Source: Rhodospirillaceae bacterium | GTDB taxonomy: Bacteria > Pseudomonadota > Alphaproteobacteria > Rhodospirillales > JABHCV01 | DNA: 41,830 bases | Direction: 5' to 3' | Assembly (NCBI GenBank): GCA_013204045.1 | Contig: JABMOQ010000086.1 | Location: forward strand, 1 to 41,830 | Part shown: in pieces, positions 25,153-34,052 of the stretch | How the letters are laid out: each line of letters starts with the position of its first letter | How positions within the stretch are numbered: the first letter of the stretch is position 1 | Made by a program: the position numbers and the translations under genes | The notes under the pieces: generated by a model | What the model was told of the DNA's origin: nothing | The model's database searches: none | The model's input: only the letters and a program-made list of their open reading frames with translations

Positions 25153-27084
25153 TTGAATTTTAGTAAGAACATGGCGCTTTGGGTTGTCATCGGCCTGTTG
25201 CTGTTTGCACTTTTCAACCTGTTTCAGGGTGGCTCGGCGCCGCGCGGGCCGCAGAACCAGCTGGCTTTCTCGGATTTCCTGGCGTCCGTTGAAAATGGCG
25301 AAGTCGGCGATGTCACCATGTCCGGACAGACGATCACCGGTCATTACCGGGATGGCCGCTCCTTTGGCACCTATGCCCCTGAAAACACCAATCTGGTTCC
25401 CAAACTGGAAGCCAAGGCTGTGCGCATCAGCGCCCTGCCGACCGATGACACGGCTCCGACCTTTTGGGGCATCCTGATTTCATGGTTCCCCATGCTGCTG
25501 CTGATCGGCGTCTGGGTATTTTTCATGCGCCAGATGCAGGGCGGCAACGGCAAGGCCATGGGCTTCGGCAAATCGAAGGCCCGGCTTTTGACCGAAACTT
25601 CCGTGCGCGTCACTTTTGATGACGTCGCCGGCGTCGAAGAGGCCAAGCAGGAGGTCGAGGAAGTCGTCGAGTTCCTGAGAGACCCGCAAAAATTCCAGCG
25701 TCTTGGTGGCAAGATCCCCAAGGGTTGCCTGTTGGTCGGCCCGCCGGGTACGGGCAAGACGTTGCTGGCCCGCGCCATCGCCGGCGAGGCCAACGTGCCG
25801 TTCTTTTCCATTTCCGGTTCCGACTTCGTTGAGATGTTTGTCGGCGTCGGCGCGTCGCGCGTCCGCGACATGTTCGAGCAGGGCAAGAAGAATGCACCGT
25901 GCATCATTTTCATCGACGAGCTTGATGCCGTCGGCCGCCACCGGGGCGCTGGCCTTGGCGGTGGCAACGATGAACGCGAGCAGACCCTGAACCAGTTGCT
26001 GGTCGAAATGGACGGCTTTGAATCGACGGAAGGCGTGATCCTGATCGCCGCCACCAACCGCCCGGACGTACTTGATCCGGCATTGCTTCGCCCTGGCCGG
26101 TTTGACCGCCAGGTGGTCGTCCCCAACCCGGATATCCTGGGCCGGGAAAAGATCCTTAAAGTTCATATGCGCAAAGTTCCCTTGGGGCCCGACGTGGAAG
26201 CCCGCGTCATTGCCCGCGGCACGCCCGGATTTTCCGGCGCCGATCTTGCCAATCTGGTCAACGAAGCAGCCTTGCTGGCGGCCCGTACCTCCAAGCGTGT
26301 CGTTACCATGGCCGATTTCGAATCGGCCAAGGATAAAGTCATGATGGGTGCGGAGCGTCGTTCCATGGTGATGACGGAAGAGGAAAAAACGGCAACCGCC
26401 GTTCACGAGGCCGGACACGCCATCGTTACCATTCACATGCCGGAAGCTGACCCGCTGCATAAGGTGACTATCATTCCCCGCGGTCGGGCCCTTGGCGTGA
26501 CCATGTCGTTGCCCGAGCGCGACAAGCTGAGTTATTCGAAAATATGGTGCATCTCCAGGCTGGCGATCATGTTTGGTGGCCGCGTTGCCGAGCAGACCGT
26601 GTACGGCAAGGATCACCTGAATACGGGGGCCGGAAACGACATCCAGCAGGCCACCGATATGGCCCGCCGCATGGTCACCGAATACGGGTTCAGCGATACC
26701 TTGGGGCCGTTGCGTTATTCGGAAAATGAAGAGGAAATTTTCCTCGGCCGTTCGGTAACCCAGCACAAGAATGTTTCCGATGCGACAGCCCAGCTGATCG
26801 ATAAAGAAATCCGAAGCCTGATTGATGATGCCGAAAAAACGGCGTGGAAGATCATGACAGAGCACCGCAACGAGCTGGATGCCATCAGCAAGGCGCTGAT
26901 GGAATACGAAACCCTGTCCGGCGACGATGTCAATGCGCTGATCAGGGGCGAAACCATCGTACGCCCCGACAGCGACGACGAATCGTCCGGTGCCGGTCAC
27001 AAGTCCTCTGTACCGTCCAGTGGCCCGAAGGGCCGAACGGCACCGGGTGGCATCGGCAACGCCGAACCGCAACCGGACGGCTAG
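25153..27084 (+). CDS. ftsH: ATP-dependent zinc metalloprotease FtsH
   Basis: A membrane-bound AAA+ protease that degrades damaged membrane proteins and regulators. It has 643 residues. The start is TTG at 25153, seven bases after AGGAAGGA (25138-25145); the nearest ATG, at 25171, would lose the first conserved residues and has no ribosome binding site. Membrane helices lie at about 7-25 and 105-125, flanking a small periplasmic domain. Walker A is GPPGTGKT (196-203), Walker [12 protein letters not shown] (251-261), and the second-region-of-homology arginines lie in [10 protein letters not shown]. Zinc ligands are H418 and H422 of HEAGH, plus D496. The C-terminal tail is hydrophilic and ends in a serine/glycine/proline-rich stretch. 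Confidence 0.98.
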   Translation: MNFSKNMALWVVIGLLLFALFNLFQGGSAPRGPQNQLAFSDFLASVENGEVGDVTMSGQTITGHYRDGRSFGTYAPENTNLVPKLEAKAVRISALPTDDTAPTFWGILISWFPMLLLIGVWVFFMRQMQGGNGKAMGFGKSKARLLTETSVRVTFDDVAGVEEAKQEVEEVVEFLRDPQKFQRLGGKIPKGCLLVGPPGTGKTLLARAIAGEANVPFFSISGSDFVEMFVGVGASRVRDMFEQGKKNAPCIIFIDELDAVGRHRGAGLGGGNDEREQTLNQLLVEMDGFESTEGVILIAATNRPDVLDPALLRPGRFDRQVVVPNPDILGREKILKVHMRKVPLGPDVEARVIARGTPGFSGADLANLVNEAALLAARTSKRVVTMADFESAKDKVMMGAERRSMVMTEEEKTATAVHEAGHAIVTIHMPEADPLHKVTIIPRGRALGVTMSLPERDKLSYSKIWCISRLAIMFGGRVAEQTVYGKDHLNTGAGNDIQQATDMARRMVTEYGFSDTLGPLRYSENEEEIFLGRSVTQHKNVSDATAQLIDKEIRSLIDDAEKTAWKIMTEHRNELDAISKALMEYETLSGDDVNALIRGETIVRPDSDDESSGAGHKSSVPSSGPKGRTAPGGIGNAEPQPDG

Positions 27085-27095
27085 GCCTTTTCTGT

Positions 27096-27914
27096 ATGTT
27101 TGCCGGACTGCCACTTGACCGCCCATTGATCATGGGCGTCGTCAATGTGACGCCTGACAGTTTCTCAGACGGGGGCGAGGCGGCGACTGTGGCTGCCGCC
27201 ATTGAACGCGGCCATGCCATGGTGGGCGATGGCGCAGACATCATCGATGTCGGCGGTGAATCGACCCGCCCCGGCGCTGCCCCGGTGCCCCTTGAAGAAG
27301 AACTGGCCCGCGTGATCCCGGTCATTACCGCCTTGGGCGATGCCGGGTGCGCCGTTTCCATCGATACCCGCCACGCCGCCGTTATGGCGGCGGCCATCGA
27401 CGCCGGGGCCAAAATCGTTAATGACGTGACCGCACTTTGCGGCGATCCGGGGTCGCTTGATGTGGTCGCCGGCAGCGCCGCCTCGGTCATTCTTATGCAC
27501 ATGCAGGGCGAACCCGGCACCATGCAGAATGCCCCGCAATATGAGGACGCGGCCCAGGAAGTTCGTGATTATCTGGCCGGGCGCATTGAGGTCTGCGTCA
27601 AGGCGGGGATTGCTATAGAGCGCATCGCCATCGACCCGGGCATCGGCTTCGGCAAGACCCTTAAGCACAATCTGGATATCCTGAACAGGCTGGCCCTCTT
27701 TACGGGCCTTGGCTGCCCGTTGGTGCTGGGGGTATCCCGGAAAAGCTTCATCGGCAAGATATCCGGCGACGACAACCCGAAGGGCCGCCTCGGCGGTTCG
27801 CTGGCGGCGGCGCTGGCCGGTGTTACCCGCGGGGTCGCCATCGTGCGCGTTCACGACGTCGCCGAAACCCGGCAAGCACTGGCCGTGTGGCAGGCGATAG
27901 GGGCGGCCACATAG
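27096..27914 (+). CDS. folP: Dihydropteroate synthase
   Basis: Condenses para-aminobenzoate with the pterin pyrophosphate to make dihydropteroate, the sulfonamide target. It has 272 residues from the ATG at 27096, eleven bases after ftsH; a longer frame lies inside ftsH. Signatures are GVVNVTPDSFSDGG (14-27), DVGGESTRPGA (51-61), DTRHAAV and NDVTAL, IDPGIGFGKT and GVSRKSF. In many bacteria ftsH-folP-glmM form one block. Here folP is followed by an acquired islet and glmM is 2 kb away. Confidence 0.97.
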   Translation: MFAGLPLDRPLIMGVVNVTPDSFSDGGEAATVAAAIERGHAMVGDGADIIDVGGESTRPGAAPVPLEEELARVIPVITALGDAGCAVSIDTRHAAVMAAAIDAGAKIVNDVTALCGDPGSLDVVAGSAASVILMHMQGEPGTMQNAPQYEDAAQEVRDYLAGRIEVCVKAGIAIERIAIDPGIGFGKTLKHNLDILNRLALFTGLGCPLVLGVSRKSFIGKISGDDNPKGRLGGSLAAALAGVTRGVAIVRVHDVAETRQALAVWQAIGAAT

Positions 27915-27938
27915 CCGTCCACGATGATGGACCTAGAA

Positions 27939-27967
27939 ATACTATTATTATGTGAAAATAATAGTAT
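27939..27967. promoter_or_regulatory. Perfect AT-rich inverted repeat, candidate operator
   Basis: ATACTATTATT (27939-27949) and AATAATAGTAT (27957-27967) are perfect 11-bp arms around a 7-base centre. The site lies 24 bases after the folP stop and ends 10 bases before the likely ATG of the dual-OB gene, where a repressor or self-regulator would bind. TAGTAT (27962-27967) inside the right arm could act as a -10 element and give a very short leader. There is no T-run, so a terminator is less likely. Confidence 0.6.
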
Positions 27968-27977
27968 GCTTTCTACC

Positions 27978-28649
27978 ATGAATATCATCATCACCGACGT
28001 GACAGATATGGGCGGAGGGCACATTTGTGTCGCCGGTTGGTCGCCTGACGAGGGACGTATGATTCGGCCCTTGCATGGTACTGGACATCCTCATTGGGAT
28101 GAGCATTTGGCCCAGGACGGTATCTTCTGTCCCGGAAATGTCATTTCGATTATTCCTTCTGGGCATCCACCTAATCGCTCATTCCCTCATTCAGCGGAAG
28201 ATTGCCTTGTCATCGGTACGCCAAAATTGAGCGAAAACCTCAGCGAGGAAATGATGGTTAGGGCTGTGGCAGGAAGTGTTCATGGCTCGGTTCTTGACTT
28301 GTTTGGCGATGACTTTACCGACAAAAAGTATATTCCGGACAAACAAGGGATTAGGTCGCTAGGCGCGGTGGAAGTTACAACACGAACAATCAGGTTTTAT
28401 GAAAAACCAAATAAAGTAGTTTGTTGGTTTGTCGATAGCGATAACGAAAAATATACGTTCACAATTTCTTGTAGGGCATTAAAGGCTACTCATCTGCAAT
28501 CCGGCACCGAGGGATTGGATGCCCTAAAAACAAGGAAGAGAAAGGCACACATAAGGCTAGGTCTGGCCAACGCTTGGGATGGTCAGCCTGACAATAACTG
28601 GAATCCTAAGCATTGTTATGCGATGGTGAATGGCATATTTTTCGTTTGA
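27978..28649 (+). CDS. Probable dual-OB-domain protein
   Basis: A 223-residue soluble protein from the ATG at 27978; an ATG at 27966 inside the inverted repeat is the alternative. No ribosome binding site is seen, so a leaderless or near-leaderless transcript is possible. The N-terminus (IIITDVTDMGGGHICVAGWSPDEGRMIRPL) and the later GNVISI segment fit my memory of a dual-OB family found next to DUF488 genes; the identification is from pattern only. A second beta-rich half starts near LGAVEVTTRTIRFYE. The C-terminus, with KRKAHIRLGLANAWDG and HCYAMVNGIFF, looks specific. Codon use is AT-richer than folP and glmM on either side. Nucleic acid binding is inferred from the OB fold. Confidence 0.7.
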   Translation: MNIIITDVTDMGGGHICVAGWSPDEGRMIRPLHGTGHPHWDEHLAQDGIFCPGNVISIIPSGHPPNRSFPHSAEDCLVIGTPKLSENLSEEMMVRAVAGSVHGSVLDLFGDDFTDKKYIPDKQGIRSLGAVEVTTRTIRFYEKPNKVVCWFVDSDNEKYTFTISCRALKATHLQSGTEGLDALKTRKRKAHIRLGLANAWDGQPDNNWNPKHCYAMVNGIFFV

Positions 28650-28655
28650 TTCGCT

Positions 28656-29330
28656 TTGGATATAACTGATTTGACCGACAGGCAATCAACCCCGGAACAT
28701 CCAATCGTCTATACGGTGGGACATTCCAATCACACGCTCGAACGGTTTATCGAACTTTTAAAAGATGCCGGTATTACCGCCATAGCCGACGTGCGCTCGG
28801 TACCCTATTCCCGTTTTACAAACCAATTTAACCGCGAAGCTCTAACTGTTGAATTGCGGGCCACCGGAATTGCCTATTCGTTTCTCGGTGAAGAGCTGGG
28901 GGCCAGACCAAAAGATAAATATTGCTACCGGGATGGCAAAGCAGACTTTGGCTTGATCGCCGCAACTCAACTGTTTCAATCGGGACTGGACCGAGTGATC
29001 GAAGGCTCGTTGAAGTATCGTATTGCATTGATGTGTGCCGAGAAAGAACCGCTGGATTGTCACAGAACCATACTAGTTGGGCGAAACCTGAAAGGCAGGG
29101 GGGCGCTTATCCGACATATTCACGCCGATGGACACATTGAAGAAGGCGCCTTGGCCGAGAAACGCCTGATCAAGCATACACAACAGGAAATGGACGATAT
29201 GTTTTCAGCCCCGGAAACCGCGTCCGACCCGCTTGAACGAGCATACGCCGTCAGAGAACAAGAAATTTCCTACGCGGAAGCGCATAAGGAATTGCCGGAA
29301 GTGGATAGGGATTTGGCGGCAGGCATGTGA
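28656..29330 (+). CDS. DUF488 family protein, first of two
   Basis: A 224-residue DUF488 protein. Signature parts are YTVGHSNHTLERFIELLKDAGITAIADVRSVPYSR (about 19-53, given here only as landmarks), FLGEELGARP near 77-86, and the LMCAEKEPLDCHR motif (about 128-140), whose cysteine and CHR are conserved in the family. No ATG is available before the conserved core, so the start must be TTG, at 28656 or 28671. The product extends about 60 residues past the core with a charged helical tail. The function of DUF488 is not established. Its stop overlaps the start of the second DUF488 gene by one base. Confidence 0.85.
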   Translation: MDITDLTDRQSTPEHPIVYTVGHSNHTLERFIELLKDAGITAIADVRSVPYSRFTNQFNREALTVELRATGIAYSFLGEELGARPKDKYCYRDGKADFGLIAATQLFQSGLDRVIEGSLKYRIALMCAEKEPLDCHRTILVGRNLKGRGALIRHIHADGHIEEGALAEKRLIKHTQQEMDDMFSAPETASDPLERAYAVREQEISYAEAHKELPEVDRDLAAGM

Positions 29331-29779
29331 TGATTCGGGAAATTAACCTATTCACAATTGGGTTTACGAAAACGACTGCTGAAAATTTCTTCAATCGCCT
29401 TGTTACAGCCGATGTGTCGCGTGTCATTGATGTGCGCCTGAACATCACCTCTCAACTTTCCGGATTCGCTAAAGGCAGGGATATTGCCTACTTCCTGAAG
29501 GCGATTGGCGAGATCGATTATCTTCACGAACCCTTGCTTGCTCCGACTGATGATATTCTGACGGCATTCAAAAAAAATAAGGGGGAATGGTCAGCATATG
29601 AAACTCAGTTTCTGGACCTTATGGACAAGCGTAAAATTGATGAAAAGCTAAGTCCTGATCTTTTCGAACGAGGCTGCCTGTTGTGCAGTGAAGACAAGCC
29701 CCATCAGTGCCACCGTCGTCTGGTGGCGGAATTCCTGAATGATCGTTGGAATATGGACATTCGAGTTAAACATCTCTAA
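29330..29779 (+). CDS. DUF488 family protein, second of two
   Basis: A 149-residue DUF488 protein, shorter and quite divergent from its neighbour, so it is not a recent duplicate. It keeps the landmarks LFTIGFTKTTAENFF (7-21), VIDVRLN near 34-40, FAKGRDIAYFL and CLLCSEDKPHQCHRRLVAEFL (about 117-137), with the C-x-E and CHRR motif intact. I chose the ATG at 29330 in a TGATG overlap with the previous gene; a GTG three bases earlier is in frame. Tandem, unlike DUF488 genes behind a dual-OB gene suggest that the three products act together. Confidence 0.85.
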   Translation: MIREINLFTIGFTKTTAENFFNRLVTADVSRVIDVRLNITSQLSGFAKGRDIAYFLKAIGEIDYLHEPLLAPTDDILTAFKKNKGEWSAYETQFLDLMDKRKIDEKLSPDLFERGCLLCSEDKPHQCHRRLVAEFLNDRWNMDIRVKHL

Positions 29780-29905
29780 TACCCTTCCTCCCTATTACCG
29801 TACGGCCCTTAACGACCCTGCAACGTTCTGAAACGAAAAGTTAAGTCACCTTTCGGGGGTTTGTGTCATAAAGGACACGATTTTACACCTGTTACGGATT
29901 CGCCC

Positions 29906-31252
29906 ATGATCAGAAAGCTGTTTGGCACCGACGGCATCCGCGGCACCGCCAATCTGGAACCAATGACCGCCGAAACGGCGCTCCGCGTCGGCATGGCGGC
30001 GGCGGCCCATTTCACCCGCGGCGATCATCGCCACCGGGTGGTGATCGGCAAGGACACGCGCCTGTCCGGCTACATGATCGAACCGGCGTTAACGTCGGGG
30101 TTCGTCTCCATGGGGATGGATGTCATTCTGGTCGGCCCCATGCCGACACCGGCGGTGGCCATGCTGACCCGGTCCTTGCGCGCCGACCTGGGCGTTATGA
30201 TCTCGGCATCGCACAATCCCTATGGTGACAATGGCATAAAACTGTTCGGCCCGGATGGTTTCAAGCTGTCGGACGCGGTCGAGGCCGAAATAGAGAACCG
30301 CATCGACGGTGACATGAGCACCGATCTGGCGTCGCCGGATAAACTCGGCCGCGCCAAACGCCTGGACGATGCACAAGGGCGCTATACAGAACATGTCAAG
30401 CGCACCTTCCCCAAGGGGTTGACCCTGGACGGCCTGAAAATCGCCGTCGACTGTGCCAACGGTGCCGCCTACAAGGTAGCGCCCGAGGTCTTGTGGGAAC
30501 TGGGGGCCGAGGTGATATCCATCGCCGACAGCCCGGACGGTTACAACATCAATCGCGATTGCGGCTCGACATACCCTGAAACTATCTGCGAGGCCGTCGT
30601 CGCCCATGGCGCCGATATCGGCATCGCCCTCGATGGTGACGCCGATCGGGTGCTGATTGCCGATGAACAAGGAACGCTGGTCGATGGCGACCAGTTGATG
30701 GCCGTGATTGCCGAACACTGGAACGCCGAAGGGTGGCTCGAGGGTGGCGGCATCGTCGCCACGGTGATGTCCAATCTGGGTCTGGAAAATTACCTCGAAG
30801 GCCTGGGGCTGTCGCTGGTCCGCGCCCAGGTCGGCGACCGCTATGTGGTCGAGCACATGCAGAAACATGGCTTCAACATCGGCGGCGAGCAATCCGGGCA
30901 TATCGTGATGAGTGATTACGGCCCCACCGGCGACGGCCTGGTTGCCGCGCTTCAGGTGCTGGCCTGCGTGGTCAGGGCCGGAAAACCGGCCAGCCAGACA
31001 TGCCGGCCTTTTGATCCGCTACCGCAACTGCTGAAAAATGTTTCTTTCAGTGGCGGCAGGCCGCTTGATGACAGTGCCGTCAAGGACAGCATTGTGGCCG
31101 GGGAAAAGAAGCTGGCCGGCAAGGGCCGCCTGCTGATCCGTGCCTCCGGCACCGAACCGCTGATTCGGGTGATGGCGGAAGGCGAGGACGAGGCACTGAT
31201 CACCGGCGTCGTTAACGATATTGTCGGCGCCGTCGAACGGGCAACCAGGTAA
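29906..31252 (+). CDS. glmM: Phosphoglucosamine mutase
   Basis: Interconverts glucosamine 6-phosphate and glucosamine 1-phosphate on the way to UDP-GlcNAc for peptidoglycan and lipid A. It has 448 residues from the ATG at 29906; a longer frame begins in the spacer. The N-terminus [16 protein letters not shown] is diagnostic. The phosphoserine loop is ISASHNP with S102, the metal site is LDGDADRVL, and the C-terminal phosphate loop is [12 protein letters not shown]. It is normally joined to folP. Here it must use its own promoter, probably in 29780-29905, where a small GTGTC-GACAC repeat is seen (29863-29878). Confidence 0.97.
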   Translation: MIRKLFGTDGIRGTANLEPMTAETALRVGMAAAAHFTRGDHRHRVVIGKDTRLSGYMIEPALTSGFVSMGMDVILVGPMPTPAVAMLTRSLRADLGVMISASHNPYGDNGIKLFGPDGFKLSDAVEAEIENRIDGDMSTDLASPDKLGRAKRLDDAQGRYTEHVKRTFPKGLTLDGLKIAVDCANGAAYKVAPEVLWELGAEVISIADSPDGYNINRDCGSTYPETICEAVVAHGADIGIALDGDADRVLIADEQGTLVDGDQLMAVIAEHWNAEGWLEGGGIVATVMSNLGLENYLEGLGLSLVRAQVGDRYVVEHMQKHGFNIGGEQSGHIVMSDYGPTGDGLVAALQVLACVVRAGKPASQTCRPFDPLPQLLKNVSFSGGRPLDDSAVKDSIVAGEKKLAGKGRLLIRASGTEPLIRVMAEGEDEALITGVVNDIVGAVERATR

Positions 31253-31267
31253 AACAAAGGGGACGTC

Positions 31268-32083
31268 ATGAAGGGACGGGTTCTGATCGTTGCCGGTTCG
31301 GATTCCGGCGGCGGGGCCGGCATCCAGGCCGATATCAAGACGGTTATGGCCCTCGGCGGTTACGGCATGACCGCGATCAGCGCATTAACCGCCCAGAACA
31401 CCACCGGCGTTTCCGCCATCCACCCGGTGCCGCCGGATTTCATCGTCGAACAGATGCGCGTCGTCCTCGACGACATCGGCGCCGACGCGGTCAAGACCGG
31501 CATGCTGCATTCTTCCGAGGTTATCGAGGCGGTCGCTGGCCTGTTGCAGACCCTCGACATCCCCATCGTCGTCGACCCGGTGATGGTCGCCAAGGGCGGT
31601 GCCAAGCTGTTGCAGGAACAGGCCATGGCGGCGCTGAAATCCCGGTTGCTGCCGCTGGCCACCGTACTCACCCCCAACATTCCGGAAGCCGAAGCCCTGA
31701 CCGGGCATGTCATTAACGACCGCTACGATGCCGAACGGGCCGGCGAGGCGCTGTCCGAATTGTGCCCCGGCGCGGTGCTGCTGAAGGGCGGTCACATGGG
31801 GGGGGCGGAGCACGCGCAAACGGTGACCGATTTATTGTTCGAGGGTGGCAAGCTGACGGAAGCCTTCATCACGCCGCGCATAGATACCCCGCACACCCAC
31901 GGCACCGGCTGCACCCTGGCCTCGGCCATCGCCACCGGGCTGGCCCAGGGGATGCTGGTCAGACATGCGGTCAACCGCGCCAACGCCTACGTCCAGGCGG
32001 CGATCCAGACGGCCCCGGGCCTCGGCCACGGTAGCGGACCGCTCAACCACGGCCACACGGTCGGGAATTTCGACGATCGGTGA
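31268..32083 (+). CDS. thiD: Hydroxymethylpyrimidine/phosphomethylpyrimidine kinase
   Basis: Phosphorylates HMP twice to give HMP pyrophosphate for thiamine synthesis. It has 271 residues and a ribokinase-like fold: VAGSDSGGGAGIQADIKT (8-25), VDPVMVAKGG (102-111), LTPNIPEAEAL (134-144) and the anion hole/catalytic loop THGTGCTLASA with C215. It follows glmM after 15 bases, with AAAGGGGAC as ribosome binding site, so the two are probably co-transcribed. The pyrophosphate product feeds ThiE, encoded at 9835-10482. Confidence 0.96.
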   Translation: MKGRVLIVAGSDSGGGAGIQADIKTVMALGGYGMTAISALTAQNTTGVSAIHPVPPDFIVEQMRVVLDDIGADAVKTGMLHSSEVIEAVAGLLQTLDIPIVVDPVMVAKGGAKLLQEQAMAALKSRLLPLATVLTPNIPEAEALTGHVINDRYDAERAGEALSELCPGAVLLKGGHMGGAEHAQTVTDLLFEGGKLTEAFITPRIDTPHTHGTGCTLASAIATGLAQGMLVRHAVNRANAYVQAAIQTAPGLGHGSGPLNHGHTVGNFDDR

Positions 32084-32193
32084 TCTGGCAACATTGCATT
32101 AACATCACAGTCAAATCCCCGAAACACACCTGCCATAAAGTATGTCCTCGAACGACCCGCAATTGCGGGTAAACCAGCGAGAGGGCATTGTTG

Positions 32194-32301
32194 ATGATTA
32201 CCCACCTGTTATTTGGCGTCGCCATGGGCATGGTCCTGATGTCCGGATTTTCCTTATACGAAGGAAAAACGAAGGGCGCGGTTTGTCGGATTAAATCCTG
32301 A
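32194..32301 (+). CDS. Possible 35-residue membrane peptide
   Basis: ATG at 32194 with GAGAGGG (32179-32185) eight bases upstream opens a 36-codon frame. The product has one hydrophobic helix (about residues 4-21, HLLFGVAMGMVLMSGFSL), then YEGKTKG and a basic, cysteine-containing tail. The layout of a good ribosome binding site, a single membrane span and a charged end is typical of small membrane proteins. It fills the gap between thiD and the convergent MocR gene. No homologue is known to me; chance is possible. Confidence 0.45.
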   Translation: MITHLLFGVAMGMVLMSGFSLYEGKTKGAVCRIKS

Positions 32302-32307
32302 CGGAGA

Positions 32308-33696
32308 CTATAGCAGCGACATATCCGGCTGCGGCGGACCCTCGATAATATCGCGCAGGATGTGCAGGCCGTTTTCCAGTTGCCGCATGGTCTCGGGGGC
32401 GCCGAGGCAAACGCGCACCGCATTGGGCGCCTCGACATTGTCGAGGGCGAAGGATTCCGGCGGCGACACGGCGATGCCCCGTTGCGCCGAGGCGCGGATC
32501 AGATCTGCGGCAGGCATGTCGGCGGGCAAGCGCAACCACAGGTGATAGCTTTGCGGGTGGCTGACGATATCGAACCCTTGCAGCACGTTCTTGGCCAGGG
32601 CCATGCGGAAACGGGCGTTCTCCCGGTGCCAGTCAATCAGTTTGGCGGCGGTACCGTCGTCGATCCAGCGCGAGGCAATTTCGCCCATCAGTGGCGGAAT
32701 CATCCAGCCGGTCAACTGCACGGCGCGGCCAATTTTTTCGGTCATGCGGGCGGGGGCGGCGATGTAGCCGACACGCAGGCCCGGCGCGAAGCTTTTCGCC
32801 GTGCTGGTCAGGTAAAATCCCTGTTCCGGGGCATAGGCGCTGAGCGGTGGCGGCCGTTCCGATGGCAGGAATCCGTACACGTCGTCTTCTATGACGGCGA
32901 CGCCATAATGTTCGGCGATGGCGGCGATGTCGCGGCGGCGCTGATCACTTTGGGTCGAATTGCAGGGGTTGTGCAGGGTCGGCATGGTGTAAAGGGCTTT
33001 CGGTGAGCCGACCTTGCAGGCCTGTTCGAAAGCGTCCGGCAGCAGGCCTTCATCATCCATCTCAAGCCCTTTGAGTCGGAAATTCATGGTCCGGGCCAGC
33101 GCCTTGACGGCCCACCAAGTCAAGTTTTCCGTTAGCACCGTATCGCCGGGATTGACCAGCGCCATCAGCGATGCGGCGATGGCGTGCTGGCCGCCGTTGG
33201 TCATGATGATGGCTTCGGCGGGAACATCGAGTCCGACCATGGCCAGTAATTTTGTTCCGGACTGCCTATGTTCGGGCATGCCGAGCGCTGGCTGGTATTC
33301 GGTCAGCACCGAAAGCCCGCTGGAATTTGCCAGTTGTATCAATGTTTTTGCCATGTATTCGCCAGCCAGTCCGGTTGTCATCCGGTTCATGCTCATGTCG
33401 ATGATGTCGGTTCGTGTGGTGCGGCGAATCTCGTACGACGACGGCGTAGGATGGCCACCGCGTACGAAGGTGCCGCGGCCGACTTCGCCACTGGTCAGGC
33501 CACGGCGGGCAACCTCGGCATAGGCGCGGCTGACGGTGCCGACGGTAACGCCGAGGCGGTAGGCGAGATCCCGGTGGGTCGGCATCCGCGCGCCGCTCAC
33601 AAGTTCGCCGGCGGCGATGTCGTCGGCGATGATCTGGGCGATGGCCAAATATTTCGGGCCGCCGGAGGCGGGGAGGGTCGGTTGCCATATTGTCAT
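32308..33696 (-). CDS. MocR/PdxR-type GntR regulator with aminotransferase domain
   Basis: A 462-residue MocR regulator. The N-terminal winged helix of the GntR family covers about residues 12-80 (ARMPTHRDLAYRLGVTVGTVSRAYAEVARRGL at 36-67). The rest is a fold-type I aminotransferase-like domain that binds PLP: the PLP lysine is K301 in TSTAKSFAPGLRVGY, with TLHNPCN (240-246) and IEDDVYG (269-275). MocR proteins sense amino-acid or vitamin B6 compounds through this domain. The gene is divergent from the DUF1127-exporter-dehydratase run. The spacer holds palindromic repeats that include its own start codon, so it probably controls itself and the divergent genes. Confidence 0.93.
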   Translation of the reverse strand: MTIWQPTLPASGGPKYLAIAQIIADDIAAGELVSGARMPTHRDLAYRLGVTVGTVSRAYAEVARRGLTSGEVGRGTFVRGGHPTPSSYEIRRTTRTDIIDMSMNRMTTGLAGEYMAKTLIQLANSSGLSVLTEYQPALGMPEHRQSGTKLLAMVGLDVPAEAIIMTNGGQHAIAASLMALVNPGDTVLTENLTWWAVKALARTMNFRLKGLEMDDEGLLPDAFEQACKVGSPKALYTMPTLHNPCNSTQSDQRRRDIAAIAEHYGVAVIEDDVYGFLPSERPPPLSAYAPEQGFYLTSTAKSFAPGLRVGYIAAPARMTEKIGRAVQLTGWMIPPLMGEIASRWIDDGTAAKLIDWHRENARFRMALAKNVLQGFDIVSHPQSYHLWLRLPADMPAADLIRASAQRGIAVSPPESFALDNVEAPNAVRVCLGAPETMRQLENGLHILRDIIEGPPQPDMSLL

Positions 33697-33760
33697 GGTG
33701 ACAATCTATACATTGACCCCCTACATTGAGTCAATATATGACTCAAAAATGGGTGACAAT
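33689..33760. promoter_or_regulatory. Divergent operator region of the MocR gene
   Basis: Three elements lie together. ATTGTCA-TGG-TGACAAT (33689-33705) is a perfect palindrome covering the MocR start codon. TTGAGTCA-N5-TGACTCAA (33726-33746) is a second perfect palindrome in mid-spacer. A further GTGACAAT (33753-33760) repeats the unit at 33698-33705 in the same orientation, 55 bases (about five turns) away. MocR proteins typically bind spaced direct repeats, which this layout matches. Confidence 0.7.
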
Positions 33761-33785
33761 ATCGTCTGATGAGAGGAATACTACC

Positions 33786-34049
33786 ATGTTCAGGAATGAT
33801 TGTATCAATACAATAGACCCAAAGCAGGGACAGGCATTCGCGGCCATCACCCGGAAATCGTGGCTGCGTGCGGGAATTACCCTGTTTGTCGCCGATTTTA
33901 AGGCGCTGATGGGACTGTTGGTGACATGGCAGAGGCGTGCCTCATCGCGCCGCATGCTGGCCGGGATGGACAATCGCCAGCTCCGCGATATGGGCCTGAC
34001 CCGCGAACAGGCGCACCAGGAATCGTCGCGTCCCTTCTGGCGGGGCTGA
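33786..34049 (+). CDS. DUF1127 domain small protein
   Basis: An 87-residue protein with ATG at 33786 behind GAGAGGAA (33771-33778); a longer frame would overlap the operator. The DUF1127 core is at about 44-76 (LVTWQRRASSRRMLAGMDNRQLRDMGLTREQA). Short DUF1127 proteins bind RNA or regulate phosphate, carbon and stress responses in some alphaproteobacteria; the longer, 80-90 residue kind seen here often sits next to transporter or regulator genes. A hydrophobic stretch (AGITLFVADFKALMGLLV, 29-46) precedes the core. Confidence 0.88.
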   Translation: MFRNDCINTIDPKQGQAFAAITRKSWLRAGITLFVADFKALMGLLVTWQRRASSRRMLAGMDNRQLRDMGLTREQAHQESSRPFWRG

Positions 34050-34052
34050 CCC

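Noticed and set aside
25480-27126. 548-codon open frame on the reverse strand
   Set aside because: Antisense to ftsH, which has every catalytic motif. The long frame reflects GC-rich codon bias.
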